64,000 bases of DNA from Constantimarinum furrinae. GTDB taxonomy: Bacteria > Bacteroidota > Bacteroidia > Flavobacteriales > Flavobacteriaceae. The stretch spans positions 1,922,001 to 1,986,000 of the forward strand of contig NZ_CP052909.1 of NCBI RefSeq assembly GCF_014295415.1, in the 5' to 3' direction. Below, in pieces: positions 8,919 to 18,417 of this stretch. Numbering within the stretch: the first letter of the stretch is position 1; each line of letters starts with the position of its first letter. The notes beneath the pieces are model-generated. The model saw only the letters and a list, made by a program, of their open reading frames with translations, ran no database searches and had not been told where the DNA came from. Position numbers and translations under genes: made by a program.

Positions 8919-10352
8919 ACCGAGATAGGTAAGGGCACCATTCAGAATTAAAATAAAGAACCCAAATTCGAAATTAAACCACATAGAACAGAAGTAACTG
9001 ATCGCATAGCCTAAAAATGGAGTGGCAATCGCTACCCAAGGTACCCATTTGTCCTTTACACTTCCTTTTGTAAATAATCCATAGGCATACAGTCCCAACA
9101 AGGGACCATAGGTATAACCTGCGAACACAAATAATTTTGCAATCACCGAGGCATCGGCAATGAGGTATTTAAAGATGATGATGACCAGAATCAAAACCAG
9201 AGACGTGGCGATATGCACACGTTTGCGAATTCTAACCTGTTTTCTCTCATCATATTTTTTCTCTATATCCAGAATATCGATACTAAAAGAAGTAGTTAAT
9301 GCTGTGAGTGCACTATCTGCGCTGGAATAGGCAGCAGCGATAAGGCCAAGGAGAAAGAACATGGCTACTCCAATTCCCAGGCCGCTTTCCACAGCAACAG
9401 CGGGAAAAAGTTCGTCGGCTCTGGCTTCAATACCATTTTGTCTGGCATATACGGTAAGTAATAATCCCAGTGCCAGAAACACAAAATTGACTATGGTAAG
9501 GACGATCGTAAACCAGAACATATTTTTTTGAGCGTCCTTCAGGTTTCTGCAGGTAAGATTCTTTTGCATCATATCCTGATCTAATCCTGTCATGACAATG
9601 GCGATGAACGCACCGCTAATAAATTGTTTTATGAAGTGATTTCCCGCCTTCCAGTCATCAAAAAAGAAGATCTGCGACATATCACTTTCAGCAATAAAAC
9701 CGAACAGGTTATCTGCGGAAAGACCCAAATTTTCGGCCACGTAATAAATGGTCACCCCTACGGCGAGGAGCATAAACAAAGTTTGAAGCGTATCTGTCCA
9801 GACTATGGTCTTAATTCCACTTTTAAACGTATATAACCAGATGAGTAAGATGGTGATAGTAACGGTTATCCAGAAAGGAACTCCCTGAGAACCGAAGAAG
9901 GCTATTTTATCAAAAACAAGTTTTTGAAGAACGATCGCAACCAGATAAAGTCTAAAACTCGCTCCTACCACACGAGAAAGCAGAAAAAATGAAGCACCTG
10001 TCTTATAGGAACGATCGCCGAAGCGACCTTCCAGATAGGTATAAATTGAGGTGAGATTTAAGCGATAGTAGAGTGGTAGCAGCACAAGACCTATCACGGC
10101 ATACCCTACGGTATACCCCAATACTACCTGAAAATAACTAAAGCTGGAGGCTTCAACCCAACCGGGAGCCGATACAAATGTAACCCCGCTTAATGAAGCA
10201 CCTATCATTCCGAAAGCAACTAGATACCAGGGGGATTGCTTTCCGGCTTTAAAAAAATCGTCATTACTTCCTCCTTTGTTCGTAAAAAAAGACACCAATA
10301 ACAGCACACCGAAGTATGCGACGATCAGAAAAATAATATGAATTGGCTCCAT
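8889..10352 (-). CDS. Sodium:solute symporter (SSS family)
   Basis: This 487-residue integral membrane protein has about 13 hydrophobic helices through its whole length and no large soluble domain. Family features are the early segment FGMIGASLSGVTFVSAPGWVE, the loop ending DQDMMQKNLTC, and the SSADSALTAL segment, which contains Ser residues of the sodium site. SSS carriers bring in sugars, amino acids, vitamins or sialic acid with sodium; the substrate cannot be read from the sequence and no catabolic genes are adjacent. It converges on and overlaps the CoA-binding protein gene. The start ATG at 10352 precedes the first helix directly. Confidence 0.88.
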   Translation of the reverse strand: MEPIHIIFLIVAYFGVLLLVSFFTNKGGSNDDFFKAGKQSPWYLVAFGMIGASLSGVTFVSAPGWVEASSFSYFQVVLGYTVGYAVIGLVLLPLYYRLNLTSIYTYLEGRFGDRSYKTGASFFLLSRVVGASFRLYLVAIVLQKLVFDKIAFFGSQGVPFWITVTITILLIWLYTFKSGIKTIVWTDTLQTLFMLLAVGVTIYYVAENLGLSADNLFGFIAESDMSQIFFFDDWKAGNHFIKQFISGAFIAIVMTGLDQDMMQKNLTCRNLKDAQKNMFWFTIVLTIVNFVFLALGLLLTVYARQNGIEARADELFPAVAVESGLGIGVAMFFLLGLIAAAYSSADSALTALTTSFSIDILDIEKKYDERKQVRIRKRVHIATSLVLILVIIIFKYLIADASVIAKLFVFAGYTYGPLLGLYAYGLFTKGSVKDKWVPWVAIATPFLGYAISYFCSMWFNFEFGFFILILNGALTYLGLVLIRTQKD

Positions 10353-10424
10353 GAATTGGCTTTAGTTTGTTTGAATTTTCGTAAAAATACAAAGATTGTA
10401 TTCCTTTTGGTTTTATTTTTTTAA

Positions 10425-10432
10425 TACATTTG
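10425..10432 (+). promoter_or_regulatory. -7 box TACATTTG before the BNR-repeat protein gene
   Basis: A perfect TAnnTTTG box lies 43 bases before the ATG at 10476. A clear -33 TTTG at the right distance is not seen. Confidence 0.45.
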
Positions 10433-10475
10433 AAAACTTTTGATAGTTAGCTTTTTAGCTAAAAAATAAGACCCT

Positions 10476-12971
10476 ATGAAACCCAGATCTTTACTTTTAT
10501 CCATTGTTTTTATTCTGAATTTTAGTTTTATACAATCTCAGGAATACCTCGAGATGATCGATGCGGGCACCTACCCTGTTCAAGAGATCATTGACAGCGC
10601 CAACGCCTATTTTGAAGGAAAAGATAAAGGAAGAGGGACTGGTTATAAACCCTTTAAGCGTTGGGAATACAATGCTTTGCGATTGGTAAAGGAAAACGGG
10701 TATTTACCTACTATCACCGAAAATCTTGCCGAATGGGAACAATACAATGCTTATTTAAATCAGACCGCTCAAAACAGACAGGTTTTAGAAGATAACTGGG
10801 AGGAATTAGGCCCCGAAAACTGGAATGCTACCACGAGCTGGAACCCCGGCGTGGGTCGAATTACCGGCATCGCTATTGACAAAACGAACAGTGACCATAT
10901 TGTTATTGGCGCCAATACCGGTGGCGTATGGAGGACCACTGATGCCGGACAATCATGGACACCTCTTAGCGATAATTTTTCAAACTTAACAGTGTATTCG
11001 GTCGCGATAGACCCTACGAACAGCGACACCTATTTCTTTGGCTCCTCAGGGGGATTAATGTTTAAATCGGAAGACGCCGGCGCTACATGGAATCCCATAG
11101 GCTCTGTTGGAAATTCCTCAGTGAATAAGATCCTTATTAACCCGGGAGATACAAATATTATGTATGCGAGTGCATCCAATGCAGGTATTTATCGGTCCGA
11201 TAATGGGGGTTCGTCATGGACCAACACAGGTATAGACAGCCGTGGATATGATATTGAGTTTAAAGCCGATGATACCTCGGTGGTATTCGCTTCGGGTAAC
11301 GGATTTCATAAATCGACCGATAATGGTGTCACTTTTACGACCATAGGAGGATTTAGCAATCAGCCTAAAATGATAGGGGTATCTCCGGCAGATCCCGATA
11401 TTATTTATGTTTTAGAGGCTTCGGGCGGATCCTTTGGGGGATTTTACGTATCCACGACAACCGGTGACAGTTTTATAGAACTTGATCATACCGGAAGAAA
11501 TTACTTTGGTTATGATACCGCAGGTTTTCAATCGGGAGGTCAGGCGCCCAGAGATATGGACATAGCCGTAAATCCGAATGATATAAACGAAGTTCATATT
11601 GCCGGAGTCCTAACGTGGAGGTCTATGGACGGAGGGGTAAACTTTACCTGTACTGCAGACTGGATCCCATCGGCTGCGGCCAATGCGAATATTGGTTATT
11701 GTCATGCCGATGTCGATATATTGGAGTTTAACGGATCTACACTGTTTGCGGGTACCGATGGGGGAATTTTTAAAGCTGAAGACACTGCGAACCTCGATGC
11801 AGATTACTTTACCGATATTACTACCGGTATAGGTATTCGACAATTTTATAAAATAGGGATCTCACAAACGCAAAACGTAGTAGTTACAGGCGGTTCGCAG
11901 GACAACGGAACGTCGTTCTATACCGAAGCGGAAGGTTGGAAAGACTGGCTGGGAGCTGATGGGATGGAAGGCTTTGTAGATAAAGACAATACCAATGTCA
12001 TGTACGGAATGATTCAGTTTGGAGGCATGTACCGAACAGACGATGCGGCAGCGTCTATTGTTAATATTCCTGAACCCGGCCCCGGAAGTGGTGAATGGGT
12101 GACTCCCTTCGAGCAAGATCCATCAGCTTCAGGCACTGTTTATGTGGGTTATGACCGGGTTTACCGCTCTGTGAATACAGGAATTGGCTGGTCACCGATC
12201 TCTCAGGTGTTTGGAGGTGATCTCGATCATTTAAAAATAGCACCTTCCAACAATCAGGTGATCTACGCAGCAAACGCCACACAATTGTACAGAACACAGG
12301 ATGGCGGGGCTACAAACTGGGAGGTAATGACGCCGCCCGGTGGTAACATAAATTCAATTGCTGTGCACCCTTTAGATCCCAATAAGATCGCAGTAGCCAT
12401 AACTTCCGGTCAGAAGGTTAGAGTCTCTGAGGATGGTGGCGACACCTGGGAAAGCTATCAGTTTAATCTACCCAATTTTAGTGCATTGGCGGTAGTCTGG
12501 CAGAATAATGACACCAATGGGCTTTACGTAGGCATGAACTACGGAATATATTATATTGATGATACATTTACCGAATGGCAACCTTACAGCAATAATTTAC
12601 CTAATGTCATCATCAATGAATTAGAGATCAATGAAGCCGACGGAAAAATATATGCAGGCTCTTATGGTCGCGGTCTTTGGGCATCTCCGGTTGTGGCTGA
12701 TGTTATTCTAGGTACCGAAAATGTTGTTTCTAATAGTGATCTAACTCTTTATCCAAATCCGGCTGAAGACATCCTCTATATAAGCTTGCCATACGAAGTG
12801 GATGCCGATATTCGAGTCTTTGACTTATCAGGAAAACTTTTGATCTATAAAAATAGTATAGCACTCGAACGAAATTACGCTTTACAAATCTCGGGTTTAA
12901 ACTCCGGGGTGTATTTTGTAAGGATCAATTCTGAAAAAGGGACTGTTACAAAACGGTTTATTAAGCGATAA
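10476..12971 (+). CDS. Secreted BNR/sortilin-like repeat protein with type A T9SS sorting domain
   Basis: This 831-residue exported protein has a signal peptide (ending near FIQSQ) and a VPS10/sortilin-like beta-propeller built from Asp-box repeats: [32 protein letters not shown] and SEDGGDTW can all be seen. The last ~75 residues form a type IX secretion sorting domain ([14 protein letters not shown], then [12 protein letters not shown] and a basic KRFIKR end), so the protein should cross the outer membrane through the PorSS/T9SS and be anchored or released there. Asp-box propellers occur in sialidases and in binding proteins; no sialidase active site is recognised, so adhesion or glycan binding is as likely as catalysis. 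A strong terminator follows at 12994-13033. Confidence 0.9.
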   Translation: MKPRSLLLSIVFILNFSFIQSQEYLEMIDAGTYPVQEIIDSANAYFEGKDKGRGTGYKPFKRWEYNALRLVKENGYLPTITENLAEWEQYNAYLNQTAQNRQVLEDNWEELGPENWNATTSWNPGVGRITGIAIDKTNSDHIVIGANTGGVWRTTDAGQSWTPLSDNFSNLTVYSVAIDPTNSDTYFFGSSGGLMFKSEDAGATWNPIGSVGNSSVNKILINPGDTNIMYASASNAGIYRSDNGGSSWTNTGIDSRGYDIEFKADDTSVVFASGNGFHKSTDNGVTFTTIGGFSNQPKMIGVSPADPDIIYVLEASGGSFGGFYVSTTTGDSFIELDHTGRNYFGYDTAGFQSGGQAPRDMDIAVNPNDINEVHIAGVLTWRSMDGGVNFTCTADWIPSAAANANIGYCHADVDILEFNGSTLFAGTDGGIFKAEDTANLDADYFTDITTGIGIRQFYKIGISQTQNVVVTGGSQDNGTSFYTEAEGWKDWLGADGMEGFVDKDNTNVMYGMIQFGGMYRTDDAAASIVNIPEPGPGSGEWVTPFEQDPSASGTVYVGYDRVYRSVNTGIGWSPISQVFGGDLDHLKIAPSNNQVIYAANATQLYRTQDGGATNWEVMTPPGGNINSIAVHPLDPNKIAVAITSGQKVRVSEDGGDTWESYQFNLPNFSALAVVWQNNDTNGLYVGMNYGIYYIDDTFTEWQPYSNNLPNVIINELEINEADGKIYAGSYGRGLWASPVVADVILGTENVVSNSDLTLYPNPAEDILYISLPYEVDADIRVFDLSGKLLIYKNSIALERNYALQISGLNSGVYFVRINSEKGTVTKRFIKR

Positions 12972-12993
12972 ACAGGAAAATATTTCTATAGAG

Positions 12994-13033
12994 ATGCTTC
13001 AGGAAGCTACGGTTATTCTGAAGCATTTTTTTT
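12994..13033 (+). terminator. Terminator of the BNR-repeat protein gene
   Basis: Arms ATGCTTCAG and CTGAAGCAT enclose a 15-base loop and are followed by seven T residues. It also argues against any recR start upstream of 13057. Confidence 0.8.
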
Positions 13034-13056
13034 ATCTTGCCCTCAATTATCGCCCT

Positions 13057-13677
13057 ATGGAATTTTCGTCAAAATTACTTGAAAATGCTGTTGCTGAAAT
13101 GTCTCAGCTTCCTGGAATAGGTAAACGAACAGCGTTGCGCCTTGTACTTCACCTCTTAAAACAACCGGAAGATCAAACTACGGCACTTTCTGAAGCACTA
13201 ACTATGATGCGTAACGAGATCAATTTTTGTAAGAATTGCCATAATATTTCAGATACTGCGCTGTGCGAAATATGTGCAAATCACAACCGCAACGAGCGAT
13301 TAGTGTGTGTGGTTGAGGATATACGCGACGTTATGGCGATCGAGAATACCAGTCAGTTTCGGGGACACTACCATGTTCTTGGTGGGAAAATTTCCCCTAT
13401 GGATGGTATAGGACCAGGGGATCTTACCATACATTCGTTGGTAGAAAAAGTAAAGTCGGGTACTATCGATGAATTAATATTTGCACTTAGCTCTACCATG
13501 GAAGGGGATACCACCAACTTCTATATTTTTAAACAAATAGAGCCCTATAATATCCTTACCACAACTATAGCGAGAGGTATAGCCGTAGGAGATGAGTTGG
13601 AATATGCAGATGAGGTAACCCTGGGACGAAGTATTTTAAACAGAATACCATTTGAGAATTCGTTAAAAAGCACCTAA
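13057..13677 (+). CDS. recR: Recombination mediator RecR
   Basis: RecR acts with RecF and RecO to load RecA onto gapped single-stranded DNA. The 206-residue product has the N-terminal helix-hairpin-helix ([14 protein letters not shown]), a four-cysteine zinc site (Cys58, Cys61, Cys70, Cys73) and a Toprim domain (VCVVEDIRD and the SSTMEGDTT segment). Length is normal for the family. I chose ATG 13057, giving [12 protein letters not shown], because a longer frame beginning at 12994 would run through the terminator of the upstream gene. It is followed three bases later by a glycosyltransferase gene, with which it is probably co-transcribed. Confidence 0.95.
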   Translation: MEFSSKLLENAVAEMSQLPGIGKRTALRLVLHLLKQPEDQTTALSEALTMMRNEINFCKNCHNISDTALCEICANHNRNERLVCVVEDIRDVMAIENTSQFRGHYHVLGGKISPMDGIGPGDLTIHSLVEKVKSGTIDELIFALSSTMEGDTTNFYIFKQIEPYNILTTTIARGIAVGDELEYADEVTLGRSILNRIPFENSLKST

Positions 13678-13680
13678 CTA

Positions 13681-14811
13681 TTGAAACTTTCGGTTATCAT
13701 ACTTAACTATAATGTACGCTACTTTCTGGAGCAGACCATAGTGAGTACCCGGCAAGCGCTTAAGAATATAGATTCGGAGATCATTGTTGTAGATAATGAT
13801 TCGAAGGACGACAGCTGTGAAATGATGAAAGTACGATTTCCGGAGATCACATTAATTGAAAATAAGGAGAATGTAGGGTTCAGTAAAGCCAACAATCAGG
13901 CAGTAGCCATAGCCAAAGGCGAATATATTTGTTTGCTGAATCCCGATACCGCTGTTACAGCAGACACCTTCAGGTATTGTTTAAGACATGCCGAAACCAA
14001 CAAAAACCTCGGAGCAATTGGTGTCTATATGATGGATGGGACAGGTAATTTTCTACCGGAAAGCAAACGGAATGTGCCCACACCCAAGCGATCCCTACTA
14101 AAACTTATTGGGATGGCAAAGAATAAGAACAGCTATTACGCGATGGACATCAAAGAATCTGAAAATGGTGCGGTTGACATTTTGGCGGGTGCGTTTATGT
14201 TTATGAAACGGGAAGTGTTTAATGAAGTGAACGGACTGGACGATGATTATTTTATGTACGGCGAGGATATCGATCTGTCCTACAAGATTATAAAAGCGGG
14301 ATATACCAATTATTATCTGGGGGGCAATGAGATCCTTCATTACAAAGGAGAGAGTACCTCACGGGATTCAGATTACCTCGATCGTTTTTACGGTGCGATG
14401 AAGATCTTCTACAACAAACATTTTAATCCGAATGTAATGCTTAAAACTGCGGTTAATCTAGGAATTTTTTTGGTGAAAAAATTCCGGGGTAATTCGGCCG
14501 ACAAACGGAAAAGAGGAGACAAGGAACCGAAAGAAGCTTATTTGTTAACCGAAAATTTTCAGTTGCTAAAAATGCTTTCCGAAGTTATACAAACTCCCCT
14601 ACATTCGGCTTCAAAAGCCATACTTCAGGATAAGCTTTACAGCGACACCCTGTTCATATTCGACACCGAGTATATGCCTTATTCGCAGATATTTATGGTG
14701 ATGAAAGCGCAAAAGAACAGGAACAATCGTTTTAGAATTCGTCCTCCCGGCTGCAACTTTATAGTGGGTAGCGACAAAAGTGATCAAAAGGGAGAAGTGA
14801 TCGTTTTTTAA
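13681..14811 (+). CDS. Glycosyltransferase family 2 protein
   Basis: This 376-residue GT-A fold enzyme transfers a sugar from a nucleotide-sugar donor, probably to a cell-surface polymer. Visible landmarks are the opening SVIILNYN, the VVDNDSKDDS loop, the metal-binding LLNPDT, and the acceptor-side GLDDDYFMYGEDIDLSYKI. It looks like the rhamnosyltransferase-type subgroup. The start is a TTG at 13681, three bases after the recR stop; no in-frame ATG lies closer to the conserved N-terminus. The C-terminal ~100 residues are not part of the catalytic fold. Donor and acceptor are unknown, and there is no polysaccharide cluster around it. Confidence 0.88.
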   Translation: MKLSVIILNYNVRYFLEQTIVSTRQALKNIDSEIIVVDNDSKDDSCEMMKVRFPEITLIENKENVGFSKANNQAVAIAKGEYICLLNPDTAVTADTFRYCLRHAETNKNLGAIGVYMMDGTGNFLPESKRNVPTPKRSLLKLIGMAKNKNSYYAMDIKESENGAVDILAGAFMFMKREVFNEVNGLDDDYFMYGEDIDLSYKIIKAGYTNYYLGGNEILHYKGESTSRDSDYLDRFYGAMKIFYNKHFNPNVMLKTAVNLGIFLVKKFRGNSADKRKRGDKEPKEAYLLTENFQLLKMLSEVIQTPLHSASKAILQDKLYSDTLFIFDTEYMPYSQIFMVMKAQKNRNNRFRIRPPGCNFIVGSDKSDQKGEVIVF

Positions 14812-14844
14812 GAAATTTTGAACAGCAAACATTTAAATTTTAAC

Positions 14845-14852
14845 TAATTTTG
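14845..14852 (+). promoter_or_regulatory. -7 box TAATTTTG before the E2 gene
   Basis: A perfect TAnnTTTG box lies 63 bases before the ATG at 14916. TTTTG ends 24 bases upstream of the box, slightly far for the -33 element. Confidence 0.45.
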
Positions 14853-14915
14853 CAGCGGTTTACCAACTATGGTAGGCCTTTTAATCAGTAAAATCTTACT
14901 TGTACAAGTATTGTT

Positions 14916-16235
14916 ATGGCAAAATTTGAATTGAAACTTCCTAAAATGGGCGAAAGTGTTGCCGAGGCAACCGTGACCAATTGGCTAAAAAATGTGGGCG
15001 ACAGTATTGAAGCCGATGAAGCCGTACTGGAAATTGCTACCGATAAGGTAGACAGCGAAGTGCCTAGTGAAGTGGATGGTATTTTAGTTGAAAAGCTGTT
15101 TGCCGAAGATGATGTAGTACAGGTTGGACAAACTATCGCAATTATTGAAACGGATGCCGCAGCGGGATCTTCCGAAAATTCGACACCTACAGAGGCAACT
15201 CCTGCACCCGAAATTGTAGCAAAAGTTGAGGAGCAGCTTACAAAAGCCGAAGCGGTAAAACAACCGGTTATTGAGAGCAAAGGGGAGCGTTTTTATTCGC
15301 CATTGGTTAAAAATATAGCAGCTGCCGAAGGGATCTCACAGGCGGAACTTGATGGAATTTCCGGAAGTGGCAAAGATGGCCGTGTTACCAAGAACGATAT
15401 TCTGGATTACGTGGCGAACCGAGCTTCCGGTACTAAAGCGGTACCACAGAGCAGTGCTCCAGTTTCTGCAGATGCTCCTAAAGAAAAGACTACTTCAAAA
15501 CCCACTGCACCGGTGTCGGTAAACGGTGGTGATGAGATCATAGAAATGACCCGTATGGGGAAACTTATCGCACACCATATGGTAGAGAGTGTGCAGACTT
15601 CGGCACATGTGCAATCCTTTATCGAAGCTGATGTTACAAAGATTTGGAACTGGCGTAAGAAGATGAAGGATGCTTTCTTTAAAAGAGAAGGAGAGAATCT
15701 AACCTTTACTCCTATTTTTATGGAAGCAGTTGCCAAAGCCCTGAAGGATTTCCCAATGATGAATATCTCGGTGGATGGTGACAAGATCATAAAAAGGAAG
15801 AATATAAATCTGGGAATGGCAGCTGCACTGGGAGATGGAAATCTTATCGTTCCTGTGATCAAAAATGCCGATCAGTTAAATCTGGTTGGCATGAGTAAGG
15901 CGGTGAACGATCTTGCTAACCGCGCACGTAACAATCAGTTGAAGCCCGATGAAATTCAAGGAGGCACCTATACGGTAACCAATGTGGGTACCTTCGGCAG
16001 TATCATGGGAACTCCCATTATTAATCAGCCGCAGGTTGGCATCCTTGCCCTGGGTGCAATTAGAAAAGTGCCTGCCGTAATCGAAACACCTGAAGGAGAT
16101 TTTATAGGTATTCGATATAAAATGTTCTTGTCTCACAGTTATGACCACAGAGTGGTAAACGGTGCTTTGGGCGGACAATTTGTAAAAGCAGTGGCAGATT
16201 ATCTCGAATCTTGGGACAGTAACAGGGAAATCTAG
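14916..16235 (+). CDS. Dihydrolipoamide acyltransferase (E2) of a 2-oxo acid dehydrogenase complex
   Basis: This 439-residue E2 subunit carries acyl groups from a 2-oxo acid decarboxylase (E1) to coenzyme A. Domains in order are a lipoyl domain (residues 1-80, lipoylated Lys44 in EIATDKVDSEV), an Ala/Pro/Thr-rich linker, a peripheral subunit-binding domain (about 128-165, FYSPLVKNIAAAEG), a second linker, and the catalytic acyltransferase core. The catalytic His411 is present, but the usual DHRxxDG motif reads DHRVVNG, with Asn415 in the Asp position. The enzyme may serve branched-chain 2-oxo acids, pyruvate or 2-oxoglutarate; no E1 or E3 gene is nearby to decide. Its 3' end overlaps the convergent gene at 16232 by four bases. 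Confidence 0.9.
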   Translation: MAKFELKLPKMGESVAEATVTNWLKNVGDSIEADEAVLEIATDKVDSEVPSEVDGILVEKLFAEDDVVQVGQTIAIIETDAAAGSSENSTPTEATPAPEIVAKVEEQLTKAEAVKQPVIESKGERFYSPLVKNIAAAEGISQAELDGISGSGKDGRVTKNDILDYVANRASGTKAVPQSSAPVSADAPKEKTTSKPTAPVSVNGGDEIIEMTRMGKLIAHHMVESVQTSAHVQSFIEADVTKIWNWRKKMKDAFFKREGENLTFTPIFMEAVAKALKDFPMMNISVDGDKIIKRKNINLGMAAALGDGNLIVPVIKNADQLNLVGMSKAVNDLANRARNNQLKPDEIQGGTYTVTNVGTFGSIMGTPIINQPQVGILALGAIRKVPAVIETPEGDFIGIRYKMFLSHSYDHRVVNGALGGQFVKAVADYLESWDSNREI

Positions 16236-16846
16236 TTATCAAGTATAATTAACAGACGTTCAAGATCATCATAACCAAAGATCACGTCATCTTTATTCCA
16301 GATCACCGGAAACAGGATGCGGCTTTCAGCGGTGAGCTTTCGCTCAATAAAGGCCATGAATTGCCCGTAAAGCGTGGCGTCTTCATTTATATTGAAGCTT
16401 CGGTGTTGAATCCTATTTGCAGAAAGCGAATCGAGTAGCGCTTTACATTTTTCACATTCATCTGCAGTGAAGACCACGATCTTATCCTTTAAGATACGCT
16501 CAATGTCCTTTTGCTCCTTTTTGTAGGTAACACCTACACTGTAATCTTTTTCATTTACTACCAGATCGTAGGTGTATCGCGATTCAACTCCTTCCAATTC
16601 CACCAAGGTGATCATAGGTATTGTACTAAGTGGCGCAATATTTTTTATTACGGGCTTTGATGCACTGCGACGATAGCCTTCAGCATTCACCATTAGGAAT
16701 ACATTCAGGGTATCCTTAGTCTTATTCTCTGCCATAAGAACAACACGTTTGCCTTTCTTCTCTTCAGAAATAAGAACTTTAAGTCCTTGACAAACACTGT
16801 TTGAAGTACAAGTCAGAAATAATAAAAGCAGAATTTTAACTTTCAT
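16232..16846 (-). CDS. Secreted protein with a C-terminal thioredoxin/glutaredoxin-like CxxC domain
   Basis: The product has 204 residues. A signal peptide (MKVKILLLLFLTCTSNS) leads into a beta-rich domain of about 95 residues with no family I recognise. The C-terminal part (from about 120) looks like a glutaredoxin/thioredoxin fold: DKIVVFTADECEKCKALLDSL, with Cys131 and Cys134 as a CxxC pair. A periplasmic thiol-disulfide role is a reasonable inference, though the usual cis-proline region is not obvious. I chose ATG 16846; the frame can be extended four codons to a TTG, but the ATG directly precedes the signal peptide. The gene converges on the E2 gene with a four-base overlap. Confidence 0.6.
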   Translation of the reverse strand: MKVKILLLLFLTCTSNSVCQGLKVLISEEKKGKRVVLMAENKTKDTLNVFLMVNAEGYRRSASKPVIKNIAPLSTIPMITLVELEGVESRYTYDLVVNEKDYSVGVTYKKEQKDIERILKDKIVVFTADECEKCKALLDSLSANRIQHRSFNINEDATLYGQFMAFIERKLTAESRILFPVIWNKDDVIFGYDDLERLLIILDN

Positions 16847-16871
16847 ACGATCCGGCAAAGTTAGTAATTAC

Positions 16872-16879
16872 TACCTTTG
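16872..16879 (+). promoter_or_regulatory. -7 box TACCTTTG before the exonuclease gene
   Basis: A perfect TAnnTTTG box lies 17 bases before the ATG at 16897, giving a very short leader. Confidence 0.55.
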
Positions 16880-16896
16880 TTACACAAATTATACCA

Positions 16897-17670
16897 ATGC
16901 AATTAAAGCTGAAAAAACCCATCTGTTTTTTTGATCTTGAAACCACAGGAATCAATATTGCGACAGACAGGATCGTAGAAATTTCGATCCTTAAAGTATT
17001 TCCAAACGGTAATAAAGAGAGTCATACATGGCGTGTAAACCCTGAAATGCCCATTCCCGAGGTGGTTTCAAAAATACACGGAATCACCGATGAAATGGTG
17101 GCGAATGAGCCAACATTCAGGGAATTGGCTCCCAAGATACATGCGCTGATAAAAGATTGTGACCTTGGAGGGTATAATTCGAACCGCTTCGATATTCCGT
17201 TACTTGCTGAAGAACTTTTAAGAGCCGAAATAGATTTCGATATGAAAAAAGCGGCTTCCGTAGATGTGCAAACTATTTTCCATAAAAAGGAAAAACGGAC
17301 ACTGGAAGCAGCTTACAAGTTTTATTGCGATAAGAATCTGGATGATGCCCATAGTGCGGAAGCAGACACCAATGCTACTTTCGAGGTATTAGAGGCTCAA
17401 TTGGACAAATACAAGGATCTAGAAAATGATATCGCTTTTTTAGCGAATTACAGTGCACATAAGAATTTTGCCGATTTTGCCGGTTATATTGGATATAACA
17501 AGAACGGTGAAGAAATATTTGCATTCGGGAAACACAAAGGAAAGAAAGTGCTGGATGTGATGGAGCAGGAACCTGGTTATTTTGGTTGGTTGCTAAATGC
17601 CGATTTTCCCTTATACACCAAGAAAGTATTAACGCGAATAAAACTGAGTAAATTGAACACCAAAATATAA
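16897..17670 (+). CDS. DnaQ-type 3'-5' exonuclease with a C-terminal DUF3820-like module
   Basis: This 257-residue protein starts with a DEDD-family exonuclease domain. ExoI is FFDLETTG with Asp13 and Glu15; ExoII includes GGYNSNRFDIPLL; ExoIII is the DDAHSAEADT segment, giving the H-x4-D pattern. Such enzymes trim 3' ends in replication or repair and resemble the epsilon subunit of DNA polymerase III. Residues about 205-245 (FAFGKHKGKKVLDV, then EPGYFGWLLNADFP) form a short extra module that also occurs as a separate small protein at 41020-41268. The gene appears monocistronic with its own promoter. Confidence 0.88.
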   Translation: MQLKLKKPICFFDLETTGINIATDRIVEISILKVFPNGNKESHTWRVNPEMPIPEVVSKIHGITDEMVANEPTFRELAPKIHALIKDCDLGGYNSNRFDIPLLAEELLRAEIDFDMKKAASVDVQTIFHKKEKRTLEAAYKFYCDKNLDDAHSAEADTNATFEVLEAQLDKYKDLENDIAFLANYSAHKNFADFAGYIGYNKNGEEIFAFGKHKGKKVLDVMEQEPGYFGWLLNADFPLYTKKVLTRIKLSKLNTKI

Positions 17671-17679
17671 GTAGTTAAG

Positions 17680-17775
17680 TCGTGGTTGCCGAACAGTGAG
17701 CGGTTTGTCGTAGATGATAAATCGTTTATTTCTGAAGACGGAAGTCGGGAGTCAGGAGTTATTGAAACTGAGTTA
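17680..17775. repeat. Degenerate intergenic repeat
   Basis: The gap after the exonuclease gene carries GTGGTTGCCGA and a run of near-repeats of the type GGAAGTCGGGAGTCAGGAGT. Both motifs recur, in the opposite orientation, in the gap at 33476-33560. No coding potential is seen. Confidence 0.5.
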
Positions 17776-17805
17776 ATAAAACTTAGCACTTGAAACTAAA
17801 AAACT

Positions 17806-18417
17806 ATGAAGATCATTTGTGTTGGCCGAAATTACGCCGCTCATATAGAAGAATTAAATAATGAAAAGCCAAGTGAGCCGGTATTATTCTTAAAACCGGA
17901 TACCGCCATACTTCTCAAGAAACAGCCTTTTTTCATTCCCGATTTTTCAAATGATGTTCATCATGAAGTTGAGGTACTTGTAAAGATCAATCGGATTGGA
18001 AAACATATCGATAAGAAGTTTGCTCATAAGTATTATGAGGAGATCGGTTTAGGAATCGATTTCACGGCAAGAGACCTTCAGTCTAAATTGAAAGAAAAGG
18101 GATTGCCTTGGGAAAAGGCGAAAGGATTCGATGGAGCGGCAATAATAGGTAAGTTTTTACCAAAAAGCACGTTCACTTCAGTAGACCAAATAGAATTCAG
18201 TCTACAAAAGAATGGGGTAGAAGTACAGAAAGGAAATACCGCATTACTTTTGTGGAAAATCGATGAATTGATAGAATATATCTCAAAATATTTCACTTTA
18301 AAGATTGGAGATATTATATTTACAGGCACCCCTTCGGGAGTGGGTAAAGTGAGTGCAAATGATTCCTTAGTTGGGTTTATTAATAACAAAGAAGTATTTT
18401 CGATTAAAGTAAGATAA
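17806..18417 (+). CDS. Fumarylacetoacetate hydrolase family protein
   Basis: This 203-residue protein is a short member of the FAH superfamily, whose members cleave or decarboxylate beta-dicarbonyl acids with a divalent metal. The metal ligands are visible in HHEVEVLVKI (two Glu) and GIDFTARDLQ (Asp), with KGFDGAA and FTGTPSGVG completing the site. Related proteins act as acylpyruvases or oxaloacetate decarboxylases, which is more likely than tyrosine breakdown because no other tyrosine genes are near. The stop codon directly abuts the ATG of the Hpt gene, so the two are probably translated together. Confidence 0.87.
   Translation: MKIICVGRNYAAHIEELNNEKPSEPVLFLKPDTAILLKKQPFFIPDFSNDVHHEVEVLVKINRIGKHIDKKFAHKYYEEIGLGIDFTARDLQSKLKEKGLPWEKAKGFDGAAIIGKFLPKSTFTSVDQIEFSLQKNGVEVQKGNTALLLWKIDELIEYISKYFTLKIGDIIFTGTPSGVGKVSANDSLVGFINNKEVFSIKVR

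Noticed and set aside
12994-13056. Longer N-terminus for RecR
   Set aside because: The extra codons lie in the terminator hairpin of the preceding gene and do not resemble RecR.
14885-15862. Long antisense ORFs opposite the E2 gene (14885-15280 and 15407-15862)
   Set aside because: They are Ser/Ala-rich shadows of the sense codons in the E2 linker and catalytic regions; no motif or signal is seen.
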